Below, one piece after another: positions 33,861 through 45,463 of a stretch of 64,000 nt of DNA. The translations under genes and the position numbers were made by a program. The DNA comes from Zizania palustris (taxonomy: Eukaryota > Streptophyta > Magnoliopsida > Poales > Poaceae), in NCBI GenBank assembly GCA_019279435.1, contig JAAALK010000284.1, forward strand, positions 16,187,294 to 16,251,293, given 5' to 3'. Each line of letters starts with the position of its first letter. The first letter of the stretch is position 1. A model generated the notes under the pieces. The model did not search any database and was not told the origin of the DNA. It worked only from the letters and a program-made list of their open reading frames with translations.

Positions 33861-35419
33861 TGTTGATAGCAAAAAATGGCGTTAGTGGCTAGATTGTCAA
33901 AATATCAATTTTTGGTGATTTGGGCCGAAAGTACACATGTCCAGGGTCTGTCTGAAGCCCTACAGGGCCGAAGAACAATGAGCTATGGGCTCCGAAAGTC
34001 TCTAGCTAGCCCATGGGCTTCGGCCATGAAGACTTCGGAGGCCCACGCTGCCGAAGCTTCGGAAGCCTTCAGAGGCCTACTCTGCCGAAGCTTCGGCTCG
34101 AGGAGCAAGCCTCGATGGGCCTGGCCGAAGCCCACGCTACCGAAGCTTCGGCCTGAGGAGCAAGCCTCGATGGGCCTGGCCGAAGCCCACGCTACCGAAG
34201 CTTCGGCCCGAGGAGCAAGCCTCGACGGGCCTGGCCGAAGCCCACGCTACCGAAGCTTCGGCCCGAAGAGCAGGCCTCGACGGGCCTAGCCGAAGCCCAC
34301 CTCGGCAGAGATGGAGTTCTACGCGTTTCCAGCTCAATCTCTATCTCTATCTGGCCGGGTTAATAGCAGATTAGATTGGGAGTTAAAACCCCCTATAAAT
34401 AGAGAGGCATGGCCGGCGTGAGAAGCCCCCCAACTCAAACCAAACCAAAGCCCATGCTTTGATTGCATTTACTTTACCTTTACTTTCCTGTACCTCTTTG
34501 TGGATTTGCCTGGAAGCCCTCCACCGGCCACTTCGGAACAGTGGTAATCCTTGTTACTTCGCTTGTGAAGTATCCGTTAATCTATGTAATAGATTGCTAT
34601 CGCCTTGTTACTTCGCCTGTGAAGTATCCGCTAATCTGCGTAATAGATTGCTACCTTCTCTACTAGTGCAACACTTAGCAAAATTCGGTCCTCAGGCCAA
34701 ATTGGTACTTCGCACTCTTCTGTTGCAGGCTTCGCACGCTCGGAGCCCCTTCGTCGAAGGTGTCCAGAGCTGAGAGATCGGTTTCGGAGGTCCCCTAGGA
34801 CACCCTTCGGCGAGACTGCAGGCTTTGGCAATAGGCTTCGCCAAGCATACTTCGTCGCAACAAGCTTCGCCACGACCATACTCCGCACCGGACGAAGTTG
34901 CACTCGCGCGTGGCCCTCGCGTCACTATTCTATAGATTGCTGTATTGGAGATCGCACGCCGAACCCCGCTGTTTGGAGGTGATCACTGCGTTCAGATCCG
35001 TTCGGAGTCTATCTTCGGCCGGATCAGTCCGAACGCCGTAGTACCCTTTGACAGAGCACTTCGCACCACATCCATTAGGAGTTTAGCCTCGGCCGGATCA
35101 GTACGAATGCCGAAGCACCCTTCGGCGGAGCACTTCGCACCAGACGTCGAAGGTACCCTTCAGCGCACCCTTCGCATCAGACTTCGAACCAGACGGGCTC
35201 CGACTGGTTTGCTGATTTTATTCTGTTTAAACTATCTCTTCGGCTAATTGGATTATTTTGTGTAATCTGGTTGCCTGGCGACTCCACCCCCTTATCACTA
35301 TTAAGGGTAGTCGGAACGCGACATCGGTGCCACGTCACGCTTAGGTCCATCCCTAAGTATCCGTGCACTTTTGGATCATCGAACTGACCCAAGTGCGGGG
35401 GCACGTTTCCGTGTCAACA
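33861..35419 (+). repeat. 3' LTR of gypsy-1
   Basis: 1559 bp, the diverged partner of the 5' LTR with the same 55-bp array (about 34083-34300). It is followed directly by the ATATA target duplication. Confidence 0.93.
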
Positions 35420-35424
35420 ATATA

Positions 35425-35590
35425 AGAGGAGATAAATTGTGTCCGCTCCACGTCGATAAATGAACAGAGATGTATTTGATTTAGCTGCAACAAAACCGAG
35501 TTGTTGGAGGTGTGAGGAAAACCGACTATGCCAAGCACGAGGTGCCTGCTTAAGACCATAAAGTGAATCAATACCATAGAAACACACATT
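35425..35590 (-). pseudogene. copia-5 reverse transcriptase, N-terminal half, split by gypsy-1
   Basis: Minus-strand translation gives [20 protein letters not shown], then [20 protein letters not shown], the blocks that directly precede YVDD in copia reverse transcriptases. It joins to the piece ending at 28117 across the ATATA target duplication. It is cut on its other side by CACTA-like repeats at about 35588. Confidence 0.87.
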
Positions 35591-36960
35591 AGTGACGGGT
35601 GATAACTGTCACCCGTCACTAATATTATGGTCATTTCAAAAAAAATAATGTATTCATTAGTGATGGGTGACCATTGTCGCACGTCACTAAAGTTTTCATC
35701 AGTGACAGGTGATTATTATCACCCGTCACTAATGTTTTCATAAGTGATGAGTGATTATTATCACCTGTCACTAATGTTATGGTCATTTCAAAAAAAAATT
35801 AGGCTGCAACCAGGATTTGGCAGCCATTTAACACATGCAACATCAAAAGCACATCATAGACAATACATCACAGAAGATTCATTGCCAAATTTGTAGCACA
35901 TTTATTAACTTCTATCTCGTTATATCGAAGAAATGGCTAAAACAATGAGCGACACAAGACAGTTTCATGGCTACTAACTATAAACCTATAGCTAAAACGA
36001 AGAGCGACACAAGATGATCGCATGGCTTTTGAATGCTATCTATCCTATAGCTATATCAAGAGCTTGTATAGTATCTTGAAGCCTTATAGCTATATCCAAA
36101 GCTTGAATAGTGTCTTCCAAGCTTGTAGCATGGCCAGCAAAAGCCCAGTGGGTAGTACAGGAGCCCCACCAGCTATGGGTAGAAGGAGCAGCTACCGACC
36201 ATGGGTAGGAGCACCACCACGATGAGTCATGCCAACTTCGATGGCGTTATCTCTAAGTAATCGGCTAAGACCATATTTATCTAGGAGAAATTAACTAAAA
36301 GCAGTAGGTCAGGATACCCTGTAACAATGGTGGCGAAAGTTAGCTAGTTAGACAAAAAGTGGCAGAAGTTAGACAAAACGAGGAAGAGGACGACGACGAA
36401 CCTTAGGAGGAGGAGGATGCAACCATGGTGGCAGGTGAGTAGGGCAGACACGCGCACCAACGGGACATGTGGCCAGGCCAGGAGATGACGAAGCCGACAG
36501 CGGCGGTGGGAGTGTTTGGGTAGGGTTGCGGGAAATGAAAGCCTGACCCCCGGTACGCACCAATTTATAGGCGGGGGGAGTCATCAGTGACGGGTGCACA
36601 TTATGACCCGTCACTGATGACAGCGGCGGCAGGAGTGTTAGGGTTAGGGTTGCGAGAAATGAAAGGCCGACCCTCTGTACCCACTGTAGGAGTCATCAGT
36701 GACGGGTGCACATTATGACCCGTCACTGACGACGGCGGTGGTGAGAGTGTTAGGGTTAGGGTTGTGGGAAATGAAAGGCTAACCCTCGGTACCCACGTAT
36801 CAGTGACGGGTGCACATTATGACCCGTCACTGATGCCTCTTGCAACCTTTTTTGACGTATACCTTCAGTGACGGGTAATTATTGTTACCCATCACTAAAC
36901 GCTTTATTAGTGACGAGTAATTATTGTTACCTGTCACTAATGTTATGGTAATTTTGAAAA
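35588..36960. mobile_element. CACTA-like subterminal repeat regions
   Basis: Many copies of AGTGACGGGT and its reverse complement ACCCGTCACT, usually as hairpins of about 30 bp, cluster at 35592-35780 and 36578-36945. Such motifs are typical subterminal repeats of grass CACTA (En/Spm) transposons, where they bind transposase. The CACTA terminus itself is not visible at either edge. Between the clusters is AT-rich and then GC-rich filler with no clear gene. A tract beginning with a GCTGCAACC/GTTGCAGCC motif follows each cluster (35810 and 37040), so two copies of one end seem to sit in tandem. Confidence 0.55.
36487..36833 (+). repeat. Tandem repeat of about 105-130 bp, three units
   Basis: Units start at about 36487, 36618 and 36729. 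Each has GTGTTAGGGTTAGGGTTG-like text, GGGAAATGAAAG, and then the palindrome CAGTGACGGGTGCACATTATGACCCGTCACTG. The first unit has extra bases (CAATTTATAGGCGGGG). The array probably belongs to the subterminal part of a CACTA-like element. Confidence 0.75.
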
Positions 36961-37149
36961 AAAATAAGAGTAACAATGTTGAAATGGAAGGCGCCTAAAT
37001 TTTGCAGTCAAGTTTCCAAAACACATCACAAACATATTTTTAGGTTGCAGCCTGAATTAAAGCCATCAAATAGTGAATTAAACACATCACAATCATCCTT
37101 GATAATTCATCACAAAAGTTAATTCATCACAAGTCATAATTCATCCTAG

Positions 37150-37410
37150 GTTTATAGTCCATACATTACAACCTCAATGCCATTGGTACCAACATTGACC
37201 TGGAAGGCGTACACTGTCCAAACTTCTAGCGAGTTGTCGCTAAGAAATTGCCCAAAACCTTTAGTTAGATAGCACCATCCATCCGTCCCTTGATGCATCG
37301 CAATTGGGACCTGCGTTAGACAATGCTACTGCCACTTGGATCTCGGTGGTCTGCTGGTGTAGGTGAGGTGTGATATACTTGTCACAATACTGCCTTGAGA
37401 AATACTATAA
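37150..37410 (-). pseudogene. Fragment resembling a B3 DNA-binding domain
   Basis: The minus strand gives, in pieces, QYCDKYITPHLHQQTTEIQV and, in another frame from the ATG at 37298, GTDGWCYLTKGFGQFLSDNS then LEVWTVYAFQ. The order 'YIxPHL ... I.V.L ... GW..LTKGFGQFL.DN.L....VYAF' resembles plant B3 domains. At least two frameshifts break it. It lies beside CACTA-like repeats, so a captured gene piece is plausible. Assignment by motif only. Confidence 0.42.
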
Positions 37411-37529
37411 AATAAAATTTAAACAAAACTATTAGAGAATGCTATTTGTATAAATTAAGTACATGATCAAATAACTTACAACCGACTTCTTGTTGATGAT
37501 TATATTATTTATTGTGCAAACATATAACT

Positions 37530-38060
37530 GACTCTCGGAGGATAAACTTGCCGAGATGTCTTATAGTTTAAGTAATTGTTATGAAATCATTTAATTAATA
37601 GTAATAAATGATATTATTGCTATCTGCTACCTCGAGTAGCACACCAGTGCTAACTCGCACATCAGCCCAACCAATCACAATTAATCATTTACGATTAGAA
37701 CATTAGGATAATTGTGGAGAACATCACTTGGCTTTCCCATAACCGTTGGCACCATTTTTCAAAAAGATTATACTCTGATTAGAGGTGTACAAATTTACCC
37801 ACAAGGCAAGAACTCGGTGTCGACCAAAGCACCACCACGGTACCTTGACCAAGTTCCCGCCAAAACCCTTAATATAGCCCACTCAACATGAATACAATCA
37901 CACTAGGTTTCGTCAATGCTCCAACTAGAATCTAACTCATAATGGCATATGTAGATCCCCACAAGAAAACGTTGACCCCCTTTCGTGCCTCGTTAGTCTT
38001 GGTCGAGTTATGAGGATCCTCCGTCTTGACTTCTCCGACTCCTCCGCTCGTTGCATCATT
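37530..38060 (-). repeat. Minus-strand gypsy LTR fragment (family G), left piece
   Basis: The reverse complement contains GCCAAGTGATGTTCTCCACA and GTGTGCTACTCGAGGTAG, matching 39716-39835 of the plus-strand LTR next to it, and CTTGTGGGTA...ATCAGAGT text matching 54898-54928 of the gypsy-2 LTR. It looks like the distal part of the LTR whose start lies at 42425, separated from it by the inserted element at 38061. Confidence 0.65.
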
Positions 38061-40270
38061 GTAACACCCTGAATTTTTGCAAAATATTATTTTTGAGAAA
38101 ATAAAAATTGAGAAAAAGAATTATTTAAAGTGAACATTTTAGGAAATTTTTCCAAGGCAAGAGAACATTTTTGCAAAATATTATGTGGATTTTTTTATTA
38201 AATTCTCCAACGTCGATAGCTCCACTCACCACCGGTGACCCTGCCAGCCCACACTGCCAGCACCACCATGACCGCCAACACCTCCCCATCCTCGACATCG
38301 ACCCCGTTCGACCTCCCCATCGCTGGATTTCACCAGAGTCATCAACCTAAGGGATCCCTTCTGCCTCTGCTCACCGCCGGTCACCGTCCGTCGTCGCTGG
38401 TGACCATCTTAGATACTAGAGTGATCCCCGTCCTATTCTGTTTCCATTCATGCCCTTAGATTGCCTCGCCGTCGCGCGCCGTCACCAGAATTCCTTGCCT
38501 CCATGCCCTATCGCCGACGGCAATGCACTAGCTTGCCGAACTAGATCTCAACCATCTGATCTAGCTCATGCAGCCCTGGTTAAATCTATGACATGCCTCG
38601 TTCTGGTGCGTCCATCGTACCAGTTCGCTATGTTTTAATTTAGGCCATTCGTTTTCATTTAACCCTCACACCTCGTTCTACGCCATCCGATCACGATATG
38701 GTGGCCACATGTCACTCGGTCCATGGCGCACATGTGCAGTTCACCATGGACTTGGTTCACTGTGGACTTTTTCTGTTTTCAGTTCAAAAATAATTCTAGA
38801 ATTAATTCAAACTTCAAAAATAATATCTTTCATATCCTAACTCCAAATTAATCCATTCAAATTCCATTTTAACCTTCATAATTTTCTATACAACCTAAAA
38901 TAATTTAATTTCATGAATTTTACTGTTTATTTTTCTCATTTCAATTGTGCTTTCCTCGTTTTGCGTGCTTTTAGAGTTTGAAGCCGTCGAGGAGCCTTCT
39001 TCGTCTTTTGTTGAGCCAGACAAGTCACACCCCATGCGTTGAACATATTGAACCCATGTGTTCAAAGTAGTTATTGTTATAACAGATAGGAATTAATTAC
39101 ATTAGTCTAATTAAAAACCTATAGTTATATTTATTTAGATCCCTTGACCTTGTTGTGCAAACCCAAGCCATGCTTTTGATCCATTTTCCCTTGTCGCCCT
39201 GAATACTATAATATTAGTTAGTGCCCAAGTATTGCCACACTTGCTTAGTATTGCTACAAATGAGTCGTAGACTAGAATGACTACTTTATTCTTCTATATG
39301 TTCCTAGATATGTATCTTCTCATGGTTATAAAAGATGGAAGCGATGTTTGGAAAATGTCTAAGCTAATGGTTAAGGTGGGTTTCTGGGTGCAAGCGAGTA
39401 TACTGGTTGGTAGCACCCGGGGCACTATAAGGACCAGTTTGCAGGATCTATTGCAAAGCATTTCTGTACAAGTCACAAGTCTAGTGGGTAAGACCCAACC
39501 TAGCGTATAGGTCGGTTCAGTAGGATGCACCGAGCAACGGGTCAGGAGAGTCGAGAAGAAAGGACACCTTCTTCCTTTATATTGACTAGACACAATGGCA
39601 TAAAAGGGGGTCTACGTAATCCAAGCATTGGAGCGTCGGTGAAATCTAGTGTGGTTGTCCTTCTGCTGAGATGATCTATGTCAAAGGGTTTTGGCAGGAA
39701 TTTGAAAAGCCGTGCCCCCGGTTATGAGCGAGCCAAGTGATGTTCTCCACAGTTAGTCTAATTAACTTGAATGTGAATGATGACTAGTTTTCTAAGGACT
39801 GTTGTGCGAGTGAGTACAGTTGTGCTACTCGAGGTAGTGAATGGTTTATCACATTATTTACTTTCTGTTCATTAAACCTGTTCACCATAAATGCTTAACT
39901 ACTAAAATGTACTTTTATGCAAAACAAGCCATATGCCTATCCTTTGATAGTACCTTTGAATTTATGTTGCATTCAGTGGCTTGTTGAGTATATTTTGTAG
40001 TCATCCTTGTTGAATAACCCCTTTTTAGATGTTGTGTTTGTCGAAGAAGAAGGTTTGGAGTAATCTGTCCTAGTCAAGGCATGATTCTAGGAGCAAGATG
40101 ATCGTTGTTTTGGAGTCTTTCATTTTGTTAGATTATTTTCAGTGTAATAAAATAGCCTCTAAGCTATATTTTGTTTGTCATAAGATGTTGTCGCTTGATG
40201 AACATTTTTTAAGTTGATTTTCTTAAGTAAATTCAATAGACTCGAAATTGTGAAATTTCAGGGCGTTACA
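38061..40270 (+). repeat. 5' LTR of a gypsy element (family G), plus strand
   Basis: TGTAACACCCTGAATTTTTG...CAGGGCGTTACA, 2210 bp, with TG/CA ends. It is followed directly by the primer site TAGTATCAGAGC (40273-40284), complementary to initiator Met tRNA apart from one base, and by GACTTGACTGTAGGAAGCCA, identical to text after the gypsy-2 LTR (from about 55525). Only about 225 bp of internal sequence remains (to about 40495). No partner LTR was found. Confidence 0.83.
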
Positions 40271-40495
40271 AGATAGTATCAGAGCCGACTTGACTGTAGG
40301 AAGCCAAACATACCTTATCTTTAGGACTTATTTGGATATCTCTATTTGCGAAAATCCTTATTCCCCTTGATTTTTATTTTCTTGACTCCTCTTACCTCAT
40401 TTGATGAATACTTCTCTTAAATTTTTTGGAATGTCGACCTCTCTGCATAGTTTCTGTCGGGATCTCGATGGTTTTGTTGAAGAGCTTTGTCTAAT
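40271..40495 (+). mobile_element. Truncated internal leader of the family G element
   Basis: Primer site and leader only; sequence then switches to a minus-strand LTR. No coding. Confidence 0.65.
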
Positions 40496-42425
40496 GTGCA
40501 TATAACCTATGGGTTAAAGAAATATTTAATTTTGAAACATGGGTTCAACATGATCAAGCAGAGGGTGTAACTTTCCTTGATCAGCGAGGGGTGAAGGTGG
40601 TGCTTCAAAGTATGGTTCCAGCTCCTCAGCGGTTTCAAAATCTTGACGACACACAAAACAAGGCACAAACAATTATGAAATAGAAAATAAAAAGTAAAAA
40701 AAAAGACAATTAAATTAGTTCTTATTGTAGAGGATTTTGTTACGGTCGATTTGCAATTTAAATGGGCAAAAACGAAGTTCGGATGCAAAAGTTATGAATT
40801 TTGGAAGTTCTAGGGCTTTTTTGGATTTATTTTTGAACTAAAAAAAACTTGGGTTCACGGTGAACCAAGTCCACCGTGGACCAGGCAACAGGCTGCAGAC
40901 TGAATGGTACATAGTGGTTGGATATGAATCGAACAATAGAGATTCAATGAAGATCCTATAGCTGCGATTAAAACAGAGAGAAGCTGCGAAGATCTATGAT
41001 TGAGATGCAGGCGGGTGCAGTAAGTGAAAATGGACGACCAATATTGCTTGATACCGGTCAACAATAGTCAATACAATCCAGGCGCTCATTTTAGGGATCT
41101 AATCCAAGCCGCATGCTGCAGATTCGACGGTTGTGTGCGAATCTGACAAAACAGAGCAGGGTTGCTCCATTGTTGTCCTCTCCGACGATGGCTAGGGCAC
41201 GTCGATGCTACTAGTGACGACGACAATGGTCTAAAGCTTAAATAGATATCAAAAAGGGAAGGAGAATTCGACGATGAGACTTTATGTACTGGATATGAGG
41301 GCGGGCAATGGTGGAATGAGGCTGGCGATGAGCGAGATGGTGAGGAAGCTCCTAGTGGTCAATGTCAATAGGTTTTCGGTGATCAGAGACTTTAACGGAG
41401 TATTAGACAAGGAAGAGGGAGTGTTAATGGTCCTTATGTAGTTGACGACGAGGTGGTCGACAATCTTCGATGATGAAGAATGATGGCTAGAGCTTGAACA
41501 GGGGCGATGACACAGGAAAAAGGTGCAGGCACTTTCATTCGTGAAAGGGCTCTTTAATTCTTGATGGGGAGCAGCGATGGAGGGGGGAACTTTTATAGGG
41601 GGTTGTCGGAGCTGAGCAACGAAATATCAGGCACTAGCAAGGAAGGGATTCGACTCAGTTTCCAAATACTCCGGTTGATTTCCATTCTTACTCCAATCAG
41701 GTGATTGCTTGCCGATATGCACCGGAGAAAAGAGGGAAAGGGAGCACCGGAGGATGTCAAGTGCAACAACGGTCTTGATTTTGGGGATTGCACATGACGA
41801 CGGTGGATTGGAAAGCTAGGGTTTACGTGGTGTTGAATTTGTAGATCTGTTCCTTTCGGAAGAAGGTCCTAATGGGTGGGTCCGACTGGCTGTGGGTGAG
41901 TGCACATGCAGATGGGGCGTGGCTGGCAGGCAGGGACCACGACGTAGATGCGGTTGGGCATGAGTGCAGGTGCTGGTGGGCAGGACCACACACATAGCGC
42001 ACAGGTAGGGGAGCTTGCGTGCAGCACACATGGTGGCCACGTAGGCACACAGGGGCTAGCACCTGAGGTCGGCCAGGCAAGGAGAGAAAGGGAGAGGGTA
42101 CATGGCTAAATGAGCTAGGCTAGAGAGAGAAAGGGAGGGAGTGGCCCAAAATGAATTAATTAGATTTTTAATGATTTAATAATTGTTGAAATATTTTTTG
42201 TGTGTACTAATCTAGTTATAAAAATCCTAAAAATTCAAAGAAAAATTTCTAGAGCATTTTCATGACTTAGAAAATTTATTAAAAATTTTCAAACCAAAAT
42301 TTGAATTTTCTCTTTAAGATTTTTAATTTTATTATTATTTCAATCATTTTATTATTCACTCTCATTTTCTTTATTTAAAATTTTATTTTCTTCATTTATT
42401 AATTTTGAAAAATCAAGGTGTTACA
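40496..42425 (-). repeat. Minus-strand gypsy LTR (family G), right piece
   Basis: On the minus strand it starts TGTAACACCTTGATTTTTCA at 42425. It contains the CCACGGTGGACTTGGTTCAC block (around 40860) and TTGAACCCATGTTTC (around 40540) that appear in the same order in the LTRs at 38061 and 52135. It breaks off near 40496; its continuation is the fragment at 38060-37530. ORFs in it are not genes. Confidence 0.75.
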
Positions 42426-45296
42426 CGGTTAGTGTTCTAGGGTTACTGAGAGCCGCACGTGGTTGTGCGGTAACGCTAGGGGTCGCATGTAGTTGTGGGG
42501 TCGATGAAGTCCCTATAGGAAACAATAAGGATGACGATTGAAAAGGGATATGCACAAGATTAGGTAGAGTGTCCAAAAAATCAAAGGCCATCGGAGTGGG
42601 GCGAGACGATTCCTCAAAAAAAGGAAAGGAGGATTCATCAAAAACCACATAGCGGGAGATGATGATTTGATTTGAAGGACGAGCAAGGCAAAGATATCCC
42701 TTATGATGGAGGGAATAGCCAAGGAAGAATCACAAAGTAGAGTGAGGAGCAAGTTTTTGAGTGGCGGTGGAAAAAAGATTCGGATAGCACTTGCAACCAA
42801 ATACACATAGATACACATATGTGGGTTGAGTCCCAAATAGGGATAAATGGGGGTAGAAAAATTTAGCATTTTGGTGGGAAGAATGTTGAGGAGATAGGTG
42901 ATAGTTCTAAGAGCCACAACCCAATAGGTGGGAGGTATGCTAGGCTAGAATAGTAGGGAGCAAACAACATTGTTAGTAGTCTGGATAATGTGTTTAGCTT
43001 TATCGTTCTAAGGTGAGGTATAGGTACAAGACATGCGAAGATATATGCCATGTGATAAGAAGAATGAGCGAGCGGTGGAGTTATCAAACTCATGACCATT
43101 GTCGCACTGAACCCCTTGGACAGTGATACCGAATTGGGTATGAACATAAGCAAAAAAATTAGAGATAGTGGAGAAGGTTTCAGACTTAAAACGAAGGGGG
43201 AACATCCAAAGATAATGTGAGAAATCATCAAGAATGACCAAACAATACTTGTGACCTAAGACACTAATGACAAGAGAGGTCTAAAGATCACAATGTATTA
43301 ACTGAAAATATTGCATTGCACGTGATGAAGACATATGAAACAGAAGATGAGTATGATGACTGAGTTGACAAGCATGACAAAGAGTGTTGGTACTTTTATT
43401 ACAAGGAAGACCAACATAGTGTGCTATCTTGGAGAGAACTTCAGGGCTAGGATGACCGACATGCTGATGCCAAACATAAGAGGAGGTGGCTACATGAAAT
43501 ATGGAGGCGGTGAGCTACAACGAATAAAGGGGACCAGAGCTATCACACCTGATGATCTCTCTTTGAGATGGAAGAGCCTTCATAGAATAACCAAAAGGAT
43601 CAAATTCCATAGAGCAATTATTGTCAAAAGTGAGCTGGCATATAGAAATAAGATTTTTAATAAGGTTCGAGGAAACAAGGACATTATTAAGACAAAATTA
43701 AGAAGTAAATGAGTAACACTGGTTGTGGTAATGGGCAATAAATGATCGTTCCTAACAATGATATGAGGAGGAAAAGGAGTAGTGGAAGTGAGTATACCAG
43801 CATCGGAGGTCATGTTGTGAGTGGTACCAATGTTAAAATACCACTTGGGTTGATAAGGTTGTTGAAGAGACATAGTCTAAAATTTAGCAGCAAGAGTTTT
43901 CTGATCCCAACCAAGTGGCCCAGAGATGATAGGAGGTGGAACCCCCCACTGGCCAGCCCATTGACCTTGAGGTCCATCCAGGAATGCATGTGGGGGGAAG
44001 TTGGCCTAGGCGTTGTCGGGGCCCATGGTCTAGGCCACATCTAAATGGACCCATACCAAGGATTATAGAAGTTGGTCCATGGGGTCCTAGGGCATGACCT
44101 AATAGAGAGATTATGGCTAGCACCCTTGGAGTGAAAACTGTTGCTGCCATTGCCACCACTACCATCGTGTTTTCCACCATGTTTCTCGTGCTTGCTAGAG
44201 CTAGAGCCCACTGGTTGCTACTGTTGGGGTTTCAGTGGAGGCAATGAAGTGGGTGCAAGAATGGTCTCGCTAGGACCAGTGGCAACTATGAGTGCTACGA
44301 TGGGAGATGTCTTGATTATGGTGATCTCCTCGAGCTGAAGATTGTCACACACTTAAAGAAAGGTAGGGAGAGAGTTGTTGTGGCAAATATGAAGACCAAG
44401 GGTAGTGAAGCACTCATTGAGGCCTTGAATGATGTTGAGGACGAGCATAAAGTCGGAGATGGGCTCGCCGAGGTCATAGAGATCCTCCACCATGCGCTTG
44501 TATTATTGGTAGTACTTAGACACCGAGAGGTCACCTTGAGAGAAGGAGTAGAACTCCTAGCCGATGAAGAGAACACACGTTGTGCGATTCCTGAGAAATT
44601 GTGACTTGATGGCGAGCTAGGTATCTAGGTAGATGGCATCGACAAGGTCATCGGAGATGGTGCCGAAGAGCCAAGTCTGGATGACGCAGTCCATGCGTGT
44701 CCAGTTGGGAGAGTGGGTGTAGCAGCATTGGGGAGAACATGCTCCTAGAGAGAAAACTTGTCGAAGGTGAGAAGGAAAAACTCATGCCATTTCACAAAGA
44801 AGGCGGAGTTGAGGTCGAGGATGAGTAACATGAGGGCGTGGATGTTGCGCACTACGACTGCCTATGCATGCAGATTGAGTAGCACCACTGCCTCATGGTG
44901 GAGAAGAGCATAGAGAAGGGATGAGTCAATGACGTTGTTGTTGGCGATGCCGACATCCTATGCAGGCACAACCATTGTGTGCTCATGAGCAACACAGTCA
45001 ATAGCAGCCTGAAGACGCACATCAGCATCATCACGTTCCTGCCGAGTGAGGGCGACCTCATGCTCGGCTTGCTGGACATGGGTGAGACAGTGTGGCGGGC
45101 AAGAAGAGTCGTGTGTTAAGGATCATTAGTGGATGCATTGATGACGATGTCATGAGCATTGTCTAGATTGACAATGGTGTTAGAGAGATGGGCGCTAGGT
45201 GAGATCACCATGGAGCAACAACACTGAGAGAAGGGGCGCATGCTAGAAGAGAGGTGGAAGAAAGAAATAGGAGAGTAACTTAGAGCTTTGATACCA
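42426..45296 (-). pseudogene. copia-4 internal region: gag, protease, integrase (degenerate)
   Basis: Minus strand, from the primer site outwards. Gag lies at about 45080-44320 (IQTWLFGTISDDLVDAIY, QGDLSVSKYY, MVEDLYDLGEPISDFMLVLN, IIQGLNECFTTLGLHICHNN), a UBN2-type Gag with several stops. Protease is near 43850 (WYFNIGTTHNMTSD; the catalytic Asp appears as Asn). The integrase core is at 43241-43008 (DDFSHYLWMFPLRFKSETF, VQCDNGHEFDN), with its C-terminal part in pieces to 42513. A FDESSFPF piece at 42640 marks the linker before reverse transcriptase. The remainder is replaced by the family G LTR at 42425. No intact ORF remains. Confidence 0.83.
45283..45296 (-). promoter_or_regulatory. copia-4 primer binding site (initiator Met tRNA)
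   Basis: TGGTATCAAAGCTC on the minus strand, immediately inside the LTR, is the usual copia initiator-Met primer site with one change. Confidence 0.8.
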
Positions 45297-45463
45297 TGAA
45301 AGACTATGATGAATAGTGGATTGATTAATTGTGTATATATCCCTACATATTTATAGGGACGAGGAGATTAAATAGCTAACATAAAGCTAATAGAAATGTC
45401 CTCATGCCCTTCTACACAACCAAATAGAGATCTAGCTTATACAATTATAATAGTTGTCTAACA
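45297..45463 (-). repeat. 5' LTR of copia-4, 167 bp
   Basis: TGTTAGACAACTATTATAAT...CTTTCA on the minus strand, abutting the primer site. It contains TATAAATA promoter text. A very short LTR, comparable to the smallest known plant copia LTRs. The far end of the element is missing. Confidence 0.8.

Larger units (their letters stand above)
28118..35419 (+). mobile_element. Complete gypsy element (gypsy-1) with gag and protease only
   Basis: The 7.3-kb element has LTRs of 1564 and 1559 bp (TGTTGATAGC...GTGTCAACA) and perfect target duplications ATATA (28113-28117, 35420-35424). A GGCAGGGGGGCATG polypurine tract (33847-33860) precedes the 3' LTR. Inside are Gag (about 29700-32710) and a retropepsin domain (32738-33652), then only about 200 bp to the 3' LTR. 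No reverse transcriptase, RNase H or integrase is present and there is no room for them. It is therefore non-autonomous and must borrow polymerase from a relative. LTRs differ by many substitutions and small indels, so it is much older than copia-1. Confidence 0.93.

Noticed and set aside
36640..36660. Telomere-like GTTAGGGTTAGGG
   Set aside because: Only about two units inside a longer tandem repeat; not a telomeric tract.
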